Positions 24,512 through 34,779 of a stretch of DNA of 64,000 bases are shown here, one piece after another. Source of the DNA: Phocaeicola vulgatus ATCC 8482 (GTDB lineage: Bacteria > Bacteroidota > Bacteroidia > Bacteroidales > Bacteroidaceae); assembly GCF_000012825.1 (NCBI RefSeq), contig NC_009614.1, positions 5,022,001 to 5,086,000 on the forward strand. Reading direction: 5' to 3'. Position numbers and translations under genes: made by a program. Below the pieces are notes generated by a model. It was given only the letters and a program-made list of their open reading frames with translations. It had not been told where the DNA came from and searched no databases. Each line of letters begins with the position of its first letter. Within the stretch, counting starts at the first letter, position 1.

Positions 24512-25318
24512 TTATTTACCTTGCTTATAGTCTTTCACTATTCCCTCCGCAATCCAATTTGCCAATGCCTGACGGTTATTCTTCAGAACCAGCCGTTGTT
24601 GGTCACGCTTGTTCCGAATATTTCCCAATTCCAAAAACACCGCTACGGGAGTCGTATTACGCAATACATACAAATTACGTTCACTCACCGTTCCGCGAAA
24701 GCCACGGTTTGGCTGATGCTTGTCATATTTCCTATCAAAGGTACGGTGCAAGTTATTGGCCAACCGCCTACCCTTCGTACTTTTAGGAGCGTTATAAAAA
24801 AACACATCTGTCTGCTGTCCCTTACTGCGACTGTCCACATGAATAAATACAGCTCGTTTGTAACTGCTCTTATCTTTCCGATACAGTTTATTCACCCAGT
24901 CACAACGTTGCTTCAAACGAGCCACCTGATTCAAGGGAATAGGATCTCCCATGCAAGTTTCACGTTTACTGTTTGCCAGGACATGACCGTCACGAATACC
25001 ATCTTTCTTATCTTGAATGATAATATGCACCTTCGCACCTCGTGACAACAACTCACGTGCCAACCGCAGAATAATATCGTATGCATACTCATCCTCATGC
25101 AACTGACGCCCCTGATAGATACCGATGGCCCCAGGATCGGGACCTCCGTGACCACTCACCAAATAAAAACAAGCTCCGCTTAGTTCATTGGATGTAATCT
25201 GATAGGTAGCATATTCCTTTCCAAATAATGCCTCTTTGCCGGTACGAGGCTTTTTCTTCGCCAGAAGCGGTGATAGAACAAAAAATAAAAACGTGACAAA
25301 TAGTACCGATCCTCTCAT
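24512..25318 (-). CDS. N-acetylmuramoyl-L-alanine amidase (Amidase_3/AmiC type)
   Basis: 268 aa with a signal peptide (MRGSVLFVTFLFFVLSPLLA). Cleaves the amide bond between MurNAc and L-Ala in peptidoglycan. The zinc His is in VSGHGGPDPGAIG, the Glu in LHEDEYAYDI, the second His in AVFIHVDSRSKG and the catalytic Glu in VAVFLELGNIRN, all at the expected spacing. Thr/Val replace the usual DPG before HGG. No binding domain is attached. It begins 6 bp after the TlpA-like gene, so the two are co-transcribed. Confidence 0.85.
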   Translation of the reverse strand: MRGSVLFVTFLFFVLSPLLAKKKPRTGKEALFGKEYATYQITSNELSGACFYLVSGHGGPDPGAIGIYQGRQLHEDEYAYDIILRLARELLSRGAKVHIIIQDKKDGIRDGHVLANSKRETCMGDPIPLNQVARLKQRCDWVNKLYRKDKSSYKRAVFIHVDSRSKGQQTDVFFYNAPKSTKGRRLANNLHRTFDRKYDKHQPNRGFRGTVSERNLYVLRNTTPVAVFLELGNIRNKRDQQRLVLKNNRQALANWIAEGIVKDYKQGK

Positions 25319-25324
25319 TACCTG

Positions 25325-25867
25325 TTATTTTTCTCCCAACATTTCATCTATCTTCTTGCACAAAGAAGAGAATTCTTCTTCATTGTACAAACGGGTCAGC
25401 ATTACAATCTTGCCCGTTTTGTCAATCAATACATTACGGGTGATGCCCGCTTTACGGTCTGCATATCTGGCAAAAATATCAGCTCCCGGATCAAGAGCCA
25501 ACGGATAGGTCACGCCGGTACGTTTGGCAAAAGCCACTACGGTTTCCAAAGGTTCGTCCCGATCCACTCCAAAGAGAGCAAACGCTTTATTATCCTTATG
25601 TTTCAACCAGATATCTTTTTCAATAAAAGGCATCTCCTTTCGGCAAACTCCACACCAACTGGCAGTGAACTGAAGCATCACCACCTTGCCACGCAAATCA
25701 GAGAGTTTCACTTTCTGTCCGTCTGTCAGTTCCATTTCAAAATCGGGAGCCATATCCCCTACCTTTACTATATAACCGGCATTATCAGGAGTAACCTGTT
25801 GTGCCTTCACCGGCTGACTCAGCAAACATGCGCAAACCAGCAACATCAGACTCATAAACTTCTTCAT
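25325..25867 (-). CDS. TlpA-like periplasmic thioredoxin/peroxiredoxin-fold protein
   Basis: 180 aa. Signal peptide MKKFMSLMLLVCACLLSQPVKAQ, then an AhpC/TSA-Redoxin fold with DMAPDFEMELTDGQKVKLSDLRGKVV and the redox motif FTASWCGVCRKE (C-x2-C). GITRNVLIDKTGKIV is the cis-Pro region equivalent. Proteins of this group reduce disulfides in the periplasm. It is followed by the amidase gene, but a functional link is only suggested by co-transcription. Confidence 0.82.
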   Translation of the reverse strand: MKKFMSLMLLVCACLLSQPVKAQQVTPDNAGYIVKVGDMAPDFEMELTDGQKVKLSDLRGKVVMLQFTASWCGVCRKEMPFIEKDIWLKHKDNKAFALFGVDRDEPLETVVAFAKRTGVTYPLALDPGADIFARYADRKAGITRNVLIDKTGKIVMLTRLYNEEEFSSLCKKIDEMLGEK

Positions 25868-25899
25868 CGTTCTTCTCTTATTTTTATATATTCGCTACA

Positions 25900-25907
25900 A
25901 AGATAGG
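25900..25907 (-). promoter_or_regulatory. -7 element of the TlpA-like/amidase operon
   Basis: TATCTTTG on the minus strand, exact match to TAnnTTTG, 33 nt before the ATG. The -33 region is poor. A plus-strand TAATTTTG (25927-25934) nearby may serve the divergent membrane protein gene. Confidence 0.45.
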
Positions 25908-25966
25908 CTATTCCATCATTTTTTCGTAATTTTGGCACCCAAAATAACTACCAACTTATCAAGAAG

Positions 25967-26707
25967 ATGAATATTTTTTGGGATACAATTACTCATTACA
26001 ATGCGGGTACCTGGATTTATCAAGTTATTATCACCCTTATCGGCATTATTTTAACCTGTTCTCTATTCAAAAGCCCCACAAAAAAAATAAAAGTAGCGAT
26101 GAAGTTATATCTTATATTCTTGAATGTATGGATAGCTTCCGTGTATTACATGATTTATTGTGAACCAAGAAGTTATAACAGTGCTTTGGCAGGATTTTGG
26201 GGAATCATGGCCATCTTCTGGATTTATGACCTGAAAGTAAACTACACCCCTTTTGACCGGACTCACAAACATACCGCACTAGCCGTCCTGCTTTGTATGT
26301 TGCCATTGGCCTATCCACTCTTCTCCATTATAAGGGGGATGAACTTTCCCATGATGACCTCACCTGTAATGCCTTGTTCGGTAGCGGTTTTCACCATCGG
26401 ACTGCTGCTGGCATTTTCCAAACGAGTCAATATCTTTCTCGTCATGTTTCTCTGCCACTGGGCACTGATCGGTTTCACCAAAACTTACTTTTTCCATATT
26501 CCCGAAGATTTTCTGCTGGCAAGTTCGGCTGTACCGGGCCTTTATCTGTTCTTTAAAGAATACACAGCTTCCCATCTGCATACTTCCACCCTTTTCCGTG
26601 CCCGTATGATTAATCTCGCCCTGATTATTGCCTGCGGTGCAATCGGAGTGCTGTTCATGATATCTATGGTGTGCGAACTGGCTCAAGAACAGGCTTTATC
26701 GAAATAA
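25967..26707 (+). CDS. Multi-pass membrane protein of unknown function
   Basis: 246 aa with about seven hydrophobic segments (WIYQVIITLIGIILTCSLF, LYLIFLNVWIASVYYMIY, ALAGFWGIMAIFWIYDL, ALAVLLCMLPLAYPLFSII, VAVFTIGLLLAFS, FLVMFLCHWALIGF, INLALIIACGAIGVLFMISM). The start MNIFWDTITHYNAGTWIYQ, with Asn-Ala-Thr-Trp near the N-terminus, resembles DUF6064-type membrane proteins; this is from memory. It stands alone between the divergent TlpA-like operon and lysS. Confidence 0.6.
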   Translation: MNIFWDTITHYNAGTWIYQVIITLIGIILTCSLFKSPTKKIKVAMKLYLIFLNVWIASVYYMIYCEPRSYNSALAGFWGIMAIFWIYDLKVNYTPFDRTHKHTALAVLLCMLPLAYPLFSIIRGMNFPMMTSPVMPCSVAVFTIGLLLAFSKRVNIFLVMFLCHWALIGFTKTYFFHIPEDFLLASSAVPGLYLFFKEYTASHLHTSTLFRARMINLALIIACGAIGVLFMISMVCELAQEQALSK

Positions 26708-26744
26708 AAACACGTCTTAATGAGGTACTTTGCAAAATCTTTCG

Positions 26745-26752
26745 TATTTTTG
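26745..26752 (+). promoter_or_regulatory. -7 element upstream of lysS
   Basis: TATTTTTG matches TAnnTTTG, 30 nt before the lysS ATG. No -33 element at the expected spacing. Confidence 0.4.
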
Positions 26753-26781
26753 CCAACAAATTGAGTTAATGTTTTAACAGG

Positions 26782-28512
26782 ATGAACGTATTAGAACTAA
26801 GTGAACAGGAGATTATCAGACGAAACAGTCTGAATGAATTGCGCGCTATGGGCATCGAGCCATACCCCGCAGCTGAGTATGTAACCAATGCATTTTCTAC
26901 AGATATAAAAGCTGAGTTCAAGGATGATGAGGAACCTCGCAAAGTATCGGTAGCCGGACGTATGATGAGCCGCCGTGTGATGGGTAAAGCTTCATTTATC
27001 GAATTACAGGATTCAAAAGGCCGTATCCAGGTGTATATCACCCGTGATGACATCTGCCCGGATGAAAACAAAGAAATGTACAACACTGTGTTCAAACGTC
27101 TGCTGGACCTTGGTGACTTTATCGGTATAGAAGGATTCGTATTCAGAACCCAAATGGGTGAAATCAGTATCCACGCTAAAAAACTGACCGTACTGTCCAA
27201 GTCTATCAAACCGCTTCCTATTGTAAAATACAAAGACGGAGTCGCTTACGACAAGTTTGAAGACCCTGAACTGCGTTATCGCCAACGTTATGTTGACCTT
27301 GCTGTGAATGAAGAGATAAAAGATATCTTCATCAAGCGCAGTAAAGTATATAGCTCTATGCGCGAATATTTCAACTCAAAAGGTTATATGGAAGTGGAAA
27401 CCCCGATTCTGCAATCCATTGCCGGCGGAGCAGCCGCACGTCCATTCATAACTCACCACAACGCACTGGATATGCCGCTGTACATGCGTATTGCCAGTGA
27501 GTTGTACCTGAAAAGACTAATTGTAGGTGGTTTCGAAGGAGTGTATGAAATAGGTAAGAACTTCCGTAACGAAGGAATGGACCGCACACACAACCCTGAA
27601 TTTACCTGCATGGAAATATATGTTGCCTACAAGGACTATAACTGGATGATGGAATTTACAGAAAAAATGATTGAAAAAATCTGTCTGGATGTAAACGGCA
27701 CCACTCAAGTAAAAGTAGGCGACAACATCATTGACTTCAAAGCCCCGTACAAACGTGTCACCATGCTGGACTCTATCAAGGAACACACCGGCTATGATCT
27801 GACAGGCATGAACGAAGAACAGATACGAGAAGTTTGCCAGAAACTCAATATGGAGATTGACGACACAATGGGCAAAGGCAAACTGATCGATGAAATCTTC
27901 GGAGAATTCTGCGAAGGTACTTACATCCAGCCGACTTTCATCACCGACTATCCGAAAGAAATGTCTCCGCTGACAAAGATACACCGCAGCAATCCGGATT
28001 TGACCGAGCGTTTCGAGCTGATGGTGAACGGCAAGGAACTGTGTAATGCATACTCCGAATTGAACGACCCGATTGACCAGTTGGAACGTTTCGAAGAACA
28101 AATGAAACTGAGCGAAAAAGGAGATGATGAAGCTATGATTATTGACAAAGACTTCGTCCGTGCGCTGGAATACGGTATGCCCCCCACTTCGGGTATGGGA
28201 ATCGGTATGGACCGTCTGACGATGCTGATGACCGGACAGTCTACCATTCAGGAAGTATTGTTCTTCCCCCAGATGCGTCCCGAAAAGATTACTCCGAAAG
28301 ACACTCCTGCCAAATTTATGGAACTGGGAATTTCAGAAGACTGGGTTCCTGTCATTCAGAAAGCAGGCTATAACCTGGTGAGCGATATGAAAGAAGTGAA
28401 TCCGCAGAAGCTGCATATGGACATTTGCGGAATCAACAAAAAATATAAATTGGAACTAACCAATCCTACGGTGGACGAAGTTGCCGGATGGATTGCGAAA
28501 ATTGAGAATTGA
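26782..28512 (+). CDS. lysS: Lysyl-tRNA synthetase (class II)
   Basis: 576 aa. The OB-fold anticodon-binding domain occupies about 55-165 ([21 protein letters not shown]). The class II core has motif 1 in [19 protein letters not shown], motif 2 in [21 protein letters not shown] and motif 3 in [15 protein letters not shown]. The protein is about 70 residues longer than the E. coli enzyme. The extra part lies after motif 3 (from about [11 protein letters not shown]) and looks like a small helical domain ending [13 protein letters not shown]; such an extension seems usual in Bacteroidales. gpsA follows after 56 bp. Confidence 0.97.
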   Translation: MNVLELSEQEIIRRNSLNELRAMGIEPYPAAEYVTNAFSTDIKAEFKDDEEPRKVSVAGRMMSRRVMGKASFIELQDSKGRIQVYITRDDICPDENKEMYNTVFKRLLDLGDFIGIEGFVFRTQMGEISIHAKKLTVLSKSIKPLPIVKYKDGVAYDKFEDPELRYRQRYVDLAVNEEIKDIFIKRSKVYSSMREYFNSKGYMEVETPILQSIAGGAAARPFITHHNALDMPLYMRIASELYLKRLIVGGFEGVYEIGKNFRNEGMDRTHNPEFTCMEIYVAYKDYNWMMEFTEKMIEKICLDVNGTTQVKVGDNIIDFKAPYKRVTMLDSIKEHTGYDLTGMNEEQIREVCQKLNMEIDDTMGKGKLIDEIFGEFCEGTYIQPTFITDYPKEMSPLTKIHRSNPDLTERFELMVNGKELCNAYSELNDPIDQLERFEEQMKLSEKGDDEAMIIDKDFVRALEYGMPPTSGMGIGMDRLTMLMTGQSTIQEVLFFPQMRPEKITPKDTPAKFMELGISEDWVPVIQKAGYNLVSDMKEVNPQKLHMDICGINKKYKLELTNPTVDEVAGWIAKIEN

Positions 28513-28568
28513 GAATTTAAAGATTGAGAATTATTCCAATTGTCAATTATCCATCATAAATAATAAGC

Positions 28569-29564
28569 ATGAAATTGCCCGGTAAAATAGCGATAATGGG
28601 TGGTGGCAGCTGGGCCACGGCTATTGCAAAAATAGTCTTGGCTCAGGCTGAATCAATCAACTGGTATATGCGCCGCGACGACCGAATTGAAGAATTCAAA
28701 CGTTTGGGACATAATCCGGCTTATCTGACAAGTGTGCGCTTTGAAATAAAGAACATCAACTTCTCTTCAGATATCAACAAGATAGTAAAGGAATCGGATA
28801 CCCTGATATTCGTTACCCCCTCTCCCTATCTGAAAAGCCACCTGAAAAAGCTGAAAACCAAAATAAAGGACAAGTTCATTGTCACTGCTATCAAGGGTAT
28901 CGTCCCTGACGAGAACCTGATTGTTTCCGATTATTTTCATCAGGTATACGGTGTTCCCGAAGAGAATATAGCCGTCATTGCAGGTCCGTGCCACGCAGAA
29001 GAAGTAGCCTTGGAGCGTCTTTCCTATCTGACTATCGGATGTAAAGACATTGACAAGGCGAAGATATTCGCTCGGCAGCTGGCCGGACATTACATAAAAA
29101 CTTCTGTAAGCCCGGATGTGGCAGGTATAGAATACGCTTCGGTATTGAAGAATATTTATGCTATCGCCGCTGGAATTTGCAGCGGTCTGAAATATGGCGA
29201 CAATTTTCAGGCTGTATTGATTTCAAATGCCATTCAAGAGATGAACCGCTTCCTGAATACCGTACATCCCGTAGAGCGTTCTATTGATGATTCCGCTTAT
29301 CTGGGTGACTTGTTGGTTACCTCCTACTCCAATTTCAGCCGGAACCGCGTATTCGGAACCATGATTGGTAAAGGTTATTCCGTAAAAAGCGCACAGATAG
29401 AAATGGAAATGATTGCCGAAGGATACTACGGAACGAAATGTATCAAGGAGCTAAACAAGCACTTGCACGTGAACATGCCTATCGTAGATGCCGTTTATAA
29501 TATTTTATATGAGCGCATCTCGCCCATGATTGAGATTAAATTATTAACTGATTCATTCAGATAA
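28569..29564 (+). CDS. gpsA: NAD(P)-dependent glycerol-3-phosphate dehydrogenase
   Basis: 331 aa. Reduces dihydroxyacetone phosphate to sn-glycerol-3-phosphate for phospholipid synthesis. The Rossmann motif [15 protein letters not shown] is at the start; [16 protein letters not shown] and [25 protein letters not shown] contain the catalytic Lys, and [18 protein letters not shown] follows. Length normal. It sits between lysS and pgi (13 bp gap to pgi). The short lysS-gpsA gap holds several ATTGAGAAT repeats of unknown meaning. Confidence 0.95.
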
Positions 29565-29577
29565 AATATCAGATACA

Positions 29578-30921
29578 ATGAAGAATATTAGTTTAAACAT
29601 CGACAAAGTAGCCGGTTTTGTTTCTAAGGAAACAATCGCTGCTTACGAACCTCAGGTGAAAGCCTGCATGGAAACATTGGAAAACGGTACAGGTAAAGGT
29701 AATGACTTCTTGGGTTGGTTGCATTTGCCATCGTCTATAACAGCCGAACATTTGGCTGACTTGAAAGCTACTGCCCAGGTTCTGCGCGACAACTGTGAAG
29801 TAGTAGTCGTAGCAGGTATCGGTGGAAGCTATCTGGGAGCACGTGCCGTAATAGAAGCTTTATCCAATAGTTTCCAATGGTTGAAAGCAAAACAAGACGG
29901 ACCCGTCATCGTTTTTGCAGGCCACAATATCAGCGAAGATTACTTGTTCGAGTTGACTGCATACTTGAAGGACAAAAAGTTCGGTGTAATTAATATTTCC
30001 AAGTCTGGTACTACTACAGAAACCGCCTTAGCTTTCCGTTTACTGAAAAAACAGTGTGAAGACCAGCTTGGCAAGGAAATGGCGAAGAAAGTGATTGTTG
30101 CCGTTACAGATGCCAAAAAGGGTGCCGCACGTGTTACAGCCGACAAGGAAGGATATCAGACTTTCATTATCCCCGATAATGTAGGCGGTCGTTTCTCTGT
30201 CCTTACTCCAGTAGGTTTGCTGCCTATCGCAGTGGCAGGATTTGACATTGAGAAACTAGTGGAAGGCGCACGCACGATGGAAACAATATGTGGTCCGGCT
30301 ACTCCGTTTGCCGAAAATCCTGCAGCTGTTTATGCTGCCACCCGCAATGAATTGTATAAAGACGGAAAGAAGATTGAGATTTTGGTAAACTTCAATCCCA
30401 AACTGCACTATATGAACGAATGGTGGAAACAATTGTACGGTGAATCCGAAGGTAAGGATGGTAAAGGTATTTATCCGTCTGCCGTCGACTTCTCTACCGA
30501 TCTCCATTCTATGGGACAGTGGATTCAGGAAGGTGAACGTACTATCTTCGAAACAGTTATCTCTATCGAAAACCCGGAACATACGCTTCAAGTTCCTTCG
30601 GACAGCGAAAATTTGGATGGCTTGAATTTCTTGGCAGGAAAGCGTGTAGACGAAGTGAACAAGATGGCAGAACTAGGTACTCAGCTGGCACACGTTGACG
30701 GTGGTGTACCCAATATGCGACTGATTGTACCCGAACTGAATGAATACTACCTGGGAGAAATCATCTATTTCTTTGAAAAAGCTTGTGGTATCAGCGGTTA
30801 TTTGCTGGGAGTAAATCCGTTCAACCAACCGGGCGTGGAAGCATACAAGAAAAATATGTTTGCTTTGTTGAATAAACCGGGATACGAAGAAGAGTCTAAA
30901 GCTATCCAAGCTAGATTATAA
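29578..30921 (+). CDS. pgi: Glucose-6-phosphate isomerase
   Basis: 447 aa, the short bacterial form similar in length to the Bacillus enzyme. Interconverts glucose-6-phosphate and fructose-6-phosphate. Sugar-phosphate binding is in [16 protein letters not shown], a conserved block in [20 protein letters not shown], and the catalytic Glu in [12 protein letters not shown]. The end [19 protein letters not shown] carries the conserved Gln and Lys. It follows gpsA closely and is ended by a long hairpin. Confidence 0.95.
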
Positions 30922-30970
30922 TATCAAAAACCTATTCAGAATGCCATTTATCAATGTCATTCCGAATAAC

Positions 30971-31020
30971 AGTGAAGAATCTGAAAGCATCCATCAAATG
31001 CTTGCAGATTCTTCACTTTG
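30971..31020 (+). terminator. Terminator of the lysS-gpsA-pgi run
   Basis: AGTGAAGAATCTG (30971-30983) pairs with CAGATTCTTCACT (31005-31017). Inside, AAGCAT/ATGCTT extends the stem after one mismatch. It is followed by TTGTT. Confidence 0.7.
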
Positions 31021-31070
31021 TTCCAATCCAACGGTCACACCTTTGGAAATAATAACTATACATTTATTCT

Positions 31071-31805
31071 ATGTTTAAAGAAGCGATAAATAACTATCTT
31101 CATACTCATGGATACGAATCCATCGACTTGAAAGCCGTATTATTCGATATGGACGGCGTGCTGTTCGACTCCATGCCCAACCATGCTGAGTCATGGCATA
31201 AAATAATGAAACGCTTCGGTTTCGGCCTCAGCCGAGAAGAAGCTTATATGCACGAAGGGCGTACCGGTGCATCTACGATCAATATAGTAAGTCGTCGGGA
31301 ACGTGGGCATGATGCTACTGAAGAAGAAATAAAAGCTATCTACCAAGCCAAAACTGAAGAATTCAACAAATGCCCCAAAGCAGAACGGATGCCCGGCGCA
31401 CTGGAAGTATTGACTAAAATAAAGAGTGAAGGACTGACTCCGATGGTAGTAACCGGTTCGGGACAAACTTCGTTATTGGACCGATTGAATCATAATTTTC
31501 CGGGCATATTCCAAGCCAACTTAATGGTTACCGCCTTTGATGTGAAATATGGGAAACCAAATCCGGAACCATATCTGATGGCCCTAAAGAAAGGCGGCTT
31601 TAAACCCAATGAAGCGTTAGTAATAGAAAATGCACCACTAGGTGTACAGGCGGGAGTTGCAGCCGGTATTTTTACCATCGCCGTGAATACAGGACCATTG
31701 CACGACAATGTGTTACTGAATGAAGGAGCGAATTTACTTTTTCATTCCATGCCCGATTTCAATAAAAATTGGGAAACACTACAATCTGCATTAAAACAAG
31801 ATTAA
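31071..31805 (+). CDS. HAD-family phosphatase (beta-phosphoglucomutase-like)
   Basis: 244 aa. HAD motif I is VLFDMDGVLFDSMPNHAESW (nucleophile Asp, second Asp), with a helical cap at about 40-115, motif II VVTGSG, motif III Lys in KYGKPNPEPYL and motif IV VIENAPLGVQAG with the metal-binding acidic residue. The DSMPNH form and the cap are those of the phosphoglucomutase-like branch, acting on sugar phosphates. Specificity cannot be read. Stands alone between two terminators. Confidence 0.85.
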   Translation: MFKEAINNYLHTHGYESIDLKAVLFDMDGVLFDSMPNHAESWHKIMKRFGFGLSREEAYMHEGRTGASTINIVSRRERGHDATEEEIKAIYQAKTEEFNKCPKAERMPGALEVLTKIKSEGLTPMVVTGSGQTSLLDRLNHNFPGIFQANLMVTAFDVKYGKPNPEPYLMALKKGGFKPNEALVIENAPLGVQAGVAAGIFTIAVNTGPLHDNVLLNEGANLLFHSMPDFNKNWETLQSALKQD

Positions 31806-31838
31806 ATTTTGCAAGAATTCTTCACAATCAATAAAAAA

Positions 31839-31877
31839 GAGCTCCTTGCTTTCACCTAGATGAAAAACAAGGAGCTC
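31839..31877. terminator. Bidirectional terminator between HAD and hydrolase genes
   Basis: GAGCTCCTTG (31839-31848) and CAAGGAGCTC (31868-31877) form a 10 bp stem. The inner TTCA/TGAA extends it. An A6 tract on the left gives a U6 tract on the minus strand, so it best serves the SusC-SusD-hydrolase operon. Confidence 0.75.
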
Positions 31878-31917
31878 ATATTATATAAAAAATCACAGCC
31901 TATCAAAATACCTGAAC

Positions 31918-33162
31918 CTACTTTAAAACTTTGCGTAACCAAGGAATAACCAGTTCGTTTTTAAAATAATGAGAAGGGGGATCTACATTGACCGCTTCGA
32001 AATAGGTCTTTGAATCCAGTCCTTCATCAAGGTGCTCCACATCTTTTCTAACTGCCTTATCAGCAAACTTCGGATAATGATGAAACTCCGCATTTTCCGG
32101 TTTTCCACTAGCAGCATAAGCAGATTGTACCAAACGGAAATCACGGTCCAACCCTCCCTCTGTAAAAATGATAGGACGAGGAGCTAATGACGCAACAACA
32201 TCTGGAAAATTAAAATACCTCCAATAACCAGGTATCAGATGACGGATAGAATTTGGAAAAGGACGTCTGTTTTCCTTGTCAGGTTTAGTCATTACAACGG
32301 CACGTTCCTGAGTCTGGCATAGAAAATCATTGTACACAAAAGCATAAATATCCTTATCCAACACCCCCAAGACCATCATCGGTTCTGTACCTAATGAGAA
32401 TCCGCTAATCACAATCCTGTCCTTTCGGATATAAGACTGGGCTTTCATCCAATTCAGCACCTGCATATCCAGATAAGAAGTATACCCTAGCCAACTCCAT
32501 CCCAGTTCAAGCAAAAAACGGGAAACAACATCATAGTCATAATTCCATCCTTTATCATAACATTCCAAATCGGAGGCTTCTCCAGCAGCGGCATTATCCA
32601 CCGCTACCGCCACATAACCTTCTTTAACCATATTCAAAGCCATACTTACTTTGGGATTATTATAATCCTCAGTTAACTTATCACAGATGCCGGGCTCACC
32701 AACCAATCCTTCTTTGGTCCTTCCGGACCCCGGAATGCACAAAACTCCGGGTACTGCACCCTTCAAATGTTCCGGTTTCAAAACCAGAAAAGTGGAAACT
32801 GACTTTGGAAAAGGATAGAACTCCCATTTCTCTAAAATATATCCCTCTTTTTTTTCCGTTTTCACACAGACAGGAGACGGTTGTCTCTTTATCTCGGGAA
32901 ACTTCATGATCTCCACCATCGCAGCACGCACTCCATCCTGCCATTGCGTAAATTCCTGTGCGGACATACCGGAACGGTAAGCATATTGGGGATGTGTATC
33001 TTTCAACATCTCATGAACAATGGCATAAGTACTTAGTAACCGTCCATCCCCACGATCTGATTTCACAACTGCATGCTTCTCAGGTTGGTAATTCTGAGAA
33101 TTACCAACCATACATAAGCTGCATACAGATACTAAAAAGAGCAATCTTTTCATTATCATCAT
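31918..33162 (-). CDS. Exported alpha/beta hydrolase (esterase-like)
   Basis: 414 aa; ATGs at 33162, 33159 and 33153 are all possible and each leaves a signal peptide (KRLLFLVSVCSLCMVGNSQ). The hydrolase core has the nucleophile elbow VISGFSLGTEPMM, the acid region IIFTEGGLDRDFRLV and a His region near VEHLDEGL or HHYPKF. The N-terminal half (YAYRSGMSAQEFTQWQ, GVLCIPGSGRTKEGL) recalls the Abhydrolase_7/acetyl-xylan-esterase-like Bacteroides proteins. It is the third gene of the SusC-SusD operon (12 bp after susD), so removal of acyl groups from the imported glycan is a plausible role. Substrate unknown. Confidence 0.7.
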   Translation of the reverse strand: MMIMKRLLFLVSVCSLCMVGNSQNYQPEKHAVVKSDRGDGRLLSTYAIVHEMLKDTHPQYAYRSGMSAQEFTQWQDGVRAAMVEIMKFPEIKRQPSPVCVKTEKKEGYILEKWEFYPFPKSVSTFLVLKPEHLKGAVPGVLCIPGSGRTKEGLVGEPGICDKLTEDYNNPKVSMALNMVKEGYVAVAVDNAAAGEASDLECYDKGWNYDYDVVSRFLLELGWSWLGYTSYLDMQVLNWMKAQSYIRKDRIVISGFSLGTEPMMVLGVLDKDIYAFVYNDFLCQTQERAVVMTKPDKENRRPFPNSIRHLIPGYWRYFNFPDVVASLAPRPIIFTEGGLDRDFRLVQSAYAASGKPENAEFHHYPKFADKAVRKDVEHLDEGLDSKTYFEAVNVDPPSHYFKNELVIPWLRKVLK

Positions 33163-33174
33163 ATTATCTCACTA

Positions 33175-34764
33175 TTATTCATACCCCGGAGTCTGCTTGA
33201 TTTCCGGATCTCCATTCAAAACTTCCACATTAACAGGCCACAACATCATATACGCCTTATCCTCTGTTAATATAGGCAATGAACTTCCATAATGCGCTTT
33301 AACAGAAAAGACAAAAGGTTTTCCGTTGGAATCACGTAAACGCAATAAATCAAACCAGCGGCTTCCCTCACCTACAAACTCTTTATCACGTTCCTGCAAA
33401 ATAGCCCACTCATTATCCGCATAATCTCCTGCAATATATTTATGTTGTTCAAATTTATCACCATAAGCACGCTTACGTACCTCATTTATATATGCAGCAC
33501 ATTTATCCGGAGCTCCCAACCCGTTTTCACACTCGGCCAGCATCAACAAAACATCAGCATATCTATATACCGGTACATCTGAATCATAATAATGAGTTCC
33601 TCCATCCGTATGTCCCATCAGTTTTTTCCAACAAGCGCCACGAATCTTTCCTTCGAACATATATTGAAAGAAAGTAGCATCCAAACGAGTATCTTCCTTA
33701 TCATAAATCTCAATAAACGGCACTTTATACTCATAACGTAATGGTCCGGCTGTCAATAGCTTCAACGGATCCGGACCATATTTATTTCCATCCAAGTCCG
33801 TAGCATTGGTAAACAAGGCTACATTATAGAACCAGTTCGCCCCCCAATTGGTCAATTCATTCTTATTAAAACACAGAGCGAAAATGATCTCTTTATTCTT
33901 CTTCCCTTCCGGAGTCCATAAATCCGCAAAGTTTGGAAGCAGTTCGAATTGTTGGTTCACCAAATTCAATAAAGCCTTCTTTGCTGTCAACAAGTCACTG
34001 TTATTAGGATCTACGGCAGTCAGAGTAGCTATATGATCTCCTGCAATATCATCATCTGGTAATCCTGTAGTGACTTTGGCAGACCACATATATATCTTGG
34101 CCTTCAAAAGTTCCGTTGCATGATAAGACCATTCATATTGGTTGGACATCTTCTTATCCGACTCATTGAAGAAAGCTTCGGATTTATTAATATCTTCTTT
34201 GATAAACTCCAACGTTTCCTCCGGAGTAGAACGAGCCTTATATAATTGCGTAATATCAATGCTACCCTCGGTAACTTTCGGTTCCGTCTCTAACGGCACA
34301 CCACCAAATGTTCGATAAAGATAGAAATAGTAATATGCACGCAAGCCATAAGCCTGTCCCAAATAAAATGATTTCTCCGTTCCAGTCAGATAATCAATTT
34401 CTTTATCTACATTTCTGATAAACAAATTTATATGCATGATATTTGGGTACACCTCATACCAATCATCGATACCGGTATTATCTTTCGTAAGCAGATTATT
34501 AGTCATAGGCGGACCATATACCCCCTCACCCATAGAAGTAACATCACTTATCAGAATCTCACTTCTGAACTCTCCCAATGTGACAGGCATCTGATATTTA
34601 TCTCTTAAATCGGCATGAATACCAGTCATAAACATTTCTACCTGAGACTTCTGATTCCAAAAATCATTAGAGCCATAATAATCTTCAGGAGACAGGTCCA
34701 ACGCATCACAAGCAGACAATACCATCATCCCACTCAACAATATGCTATAAAATATTTTCTTCAT
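33175..34764 (-). CDS. SusD/RagB-family glycan-binding lipoprotein
   Basis: 529 aa. Lipoprotein signal KKIFYSILLSGMMVLSAC with Cys19, followed by DALDLSPEDYYGSNDFWN, the usual N-terminal SusD segment. TPR-like helices are seen at YYFYLYRTFGGVPLETEP and EWSYHATELLKAKIYMWSAKV. The C-terminal part has PVYRYADVLLMLAECENGLG and DLLRLRDSNGKPF, both characteristic. It lies on the cell surface and delivers glycan to the SusC channel encoded just upstream (15 bp gap). Confidence 0.92.
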   Translation of the reverse strand: MKKIFYSILLSGMMVLSACDALDLSPEDYYGSNDFWNQKSQVEMFMTGIHADLRDKYQMPVTLGEFRSEILISDVTSMGEGVYGPPMTNNLLTKDNTGIDDWYEVYPNIMHINLFIRNVDKEIDYLTGTEKSFYLGQAYGLRAYYYFYLYRTFGGVPLETEPKVTEGSIDITQLYKARSTPEETLEFIKEDINKSEAFFNESDKKMSNQYEWSYHATELLKAKIYMWSAKVTTGLPDDDIAGDHIATLTAVDPNNSDLLTAKKALLNLVNQQFELLPNFADLWTPEGKKNKEIIFALCFNKNELTNWGANWFYNVALFTNATDLDGNKYGPDPLKLLTAGPLRYEYKVPFIEIYDKEDTRLDATFFQYMFEGKIRGACWKKLMGHTDGGTHYYDSDVPVYRYADVLLMLAECENGLGAPDKCAAYINEVRKRAYGDKFEQHKYIAGDYADNEWAILQERDKEFVGEGSRWFDLLRLRDSNGKPFVFSVKAHYGSSLPILTEDKAYMMLWPVNVEVLNGDPEIKQTPGYE

Positions 34765-34779
34765 AATCCTTCCTATTTA

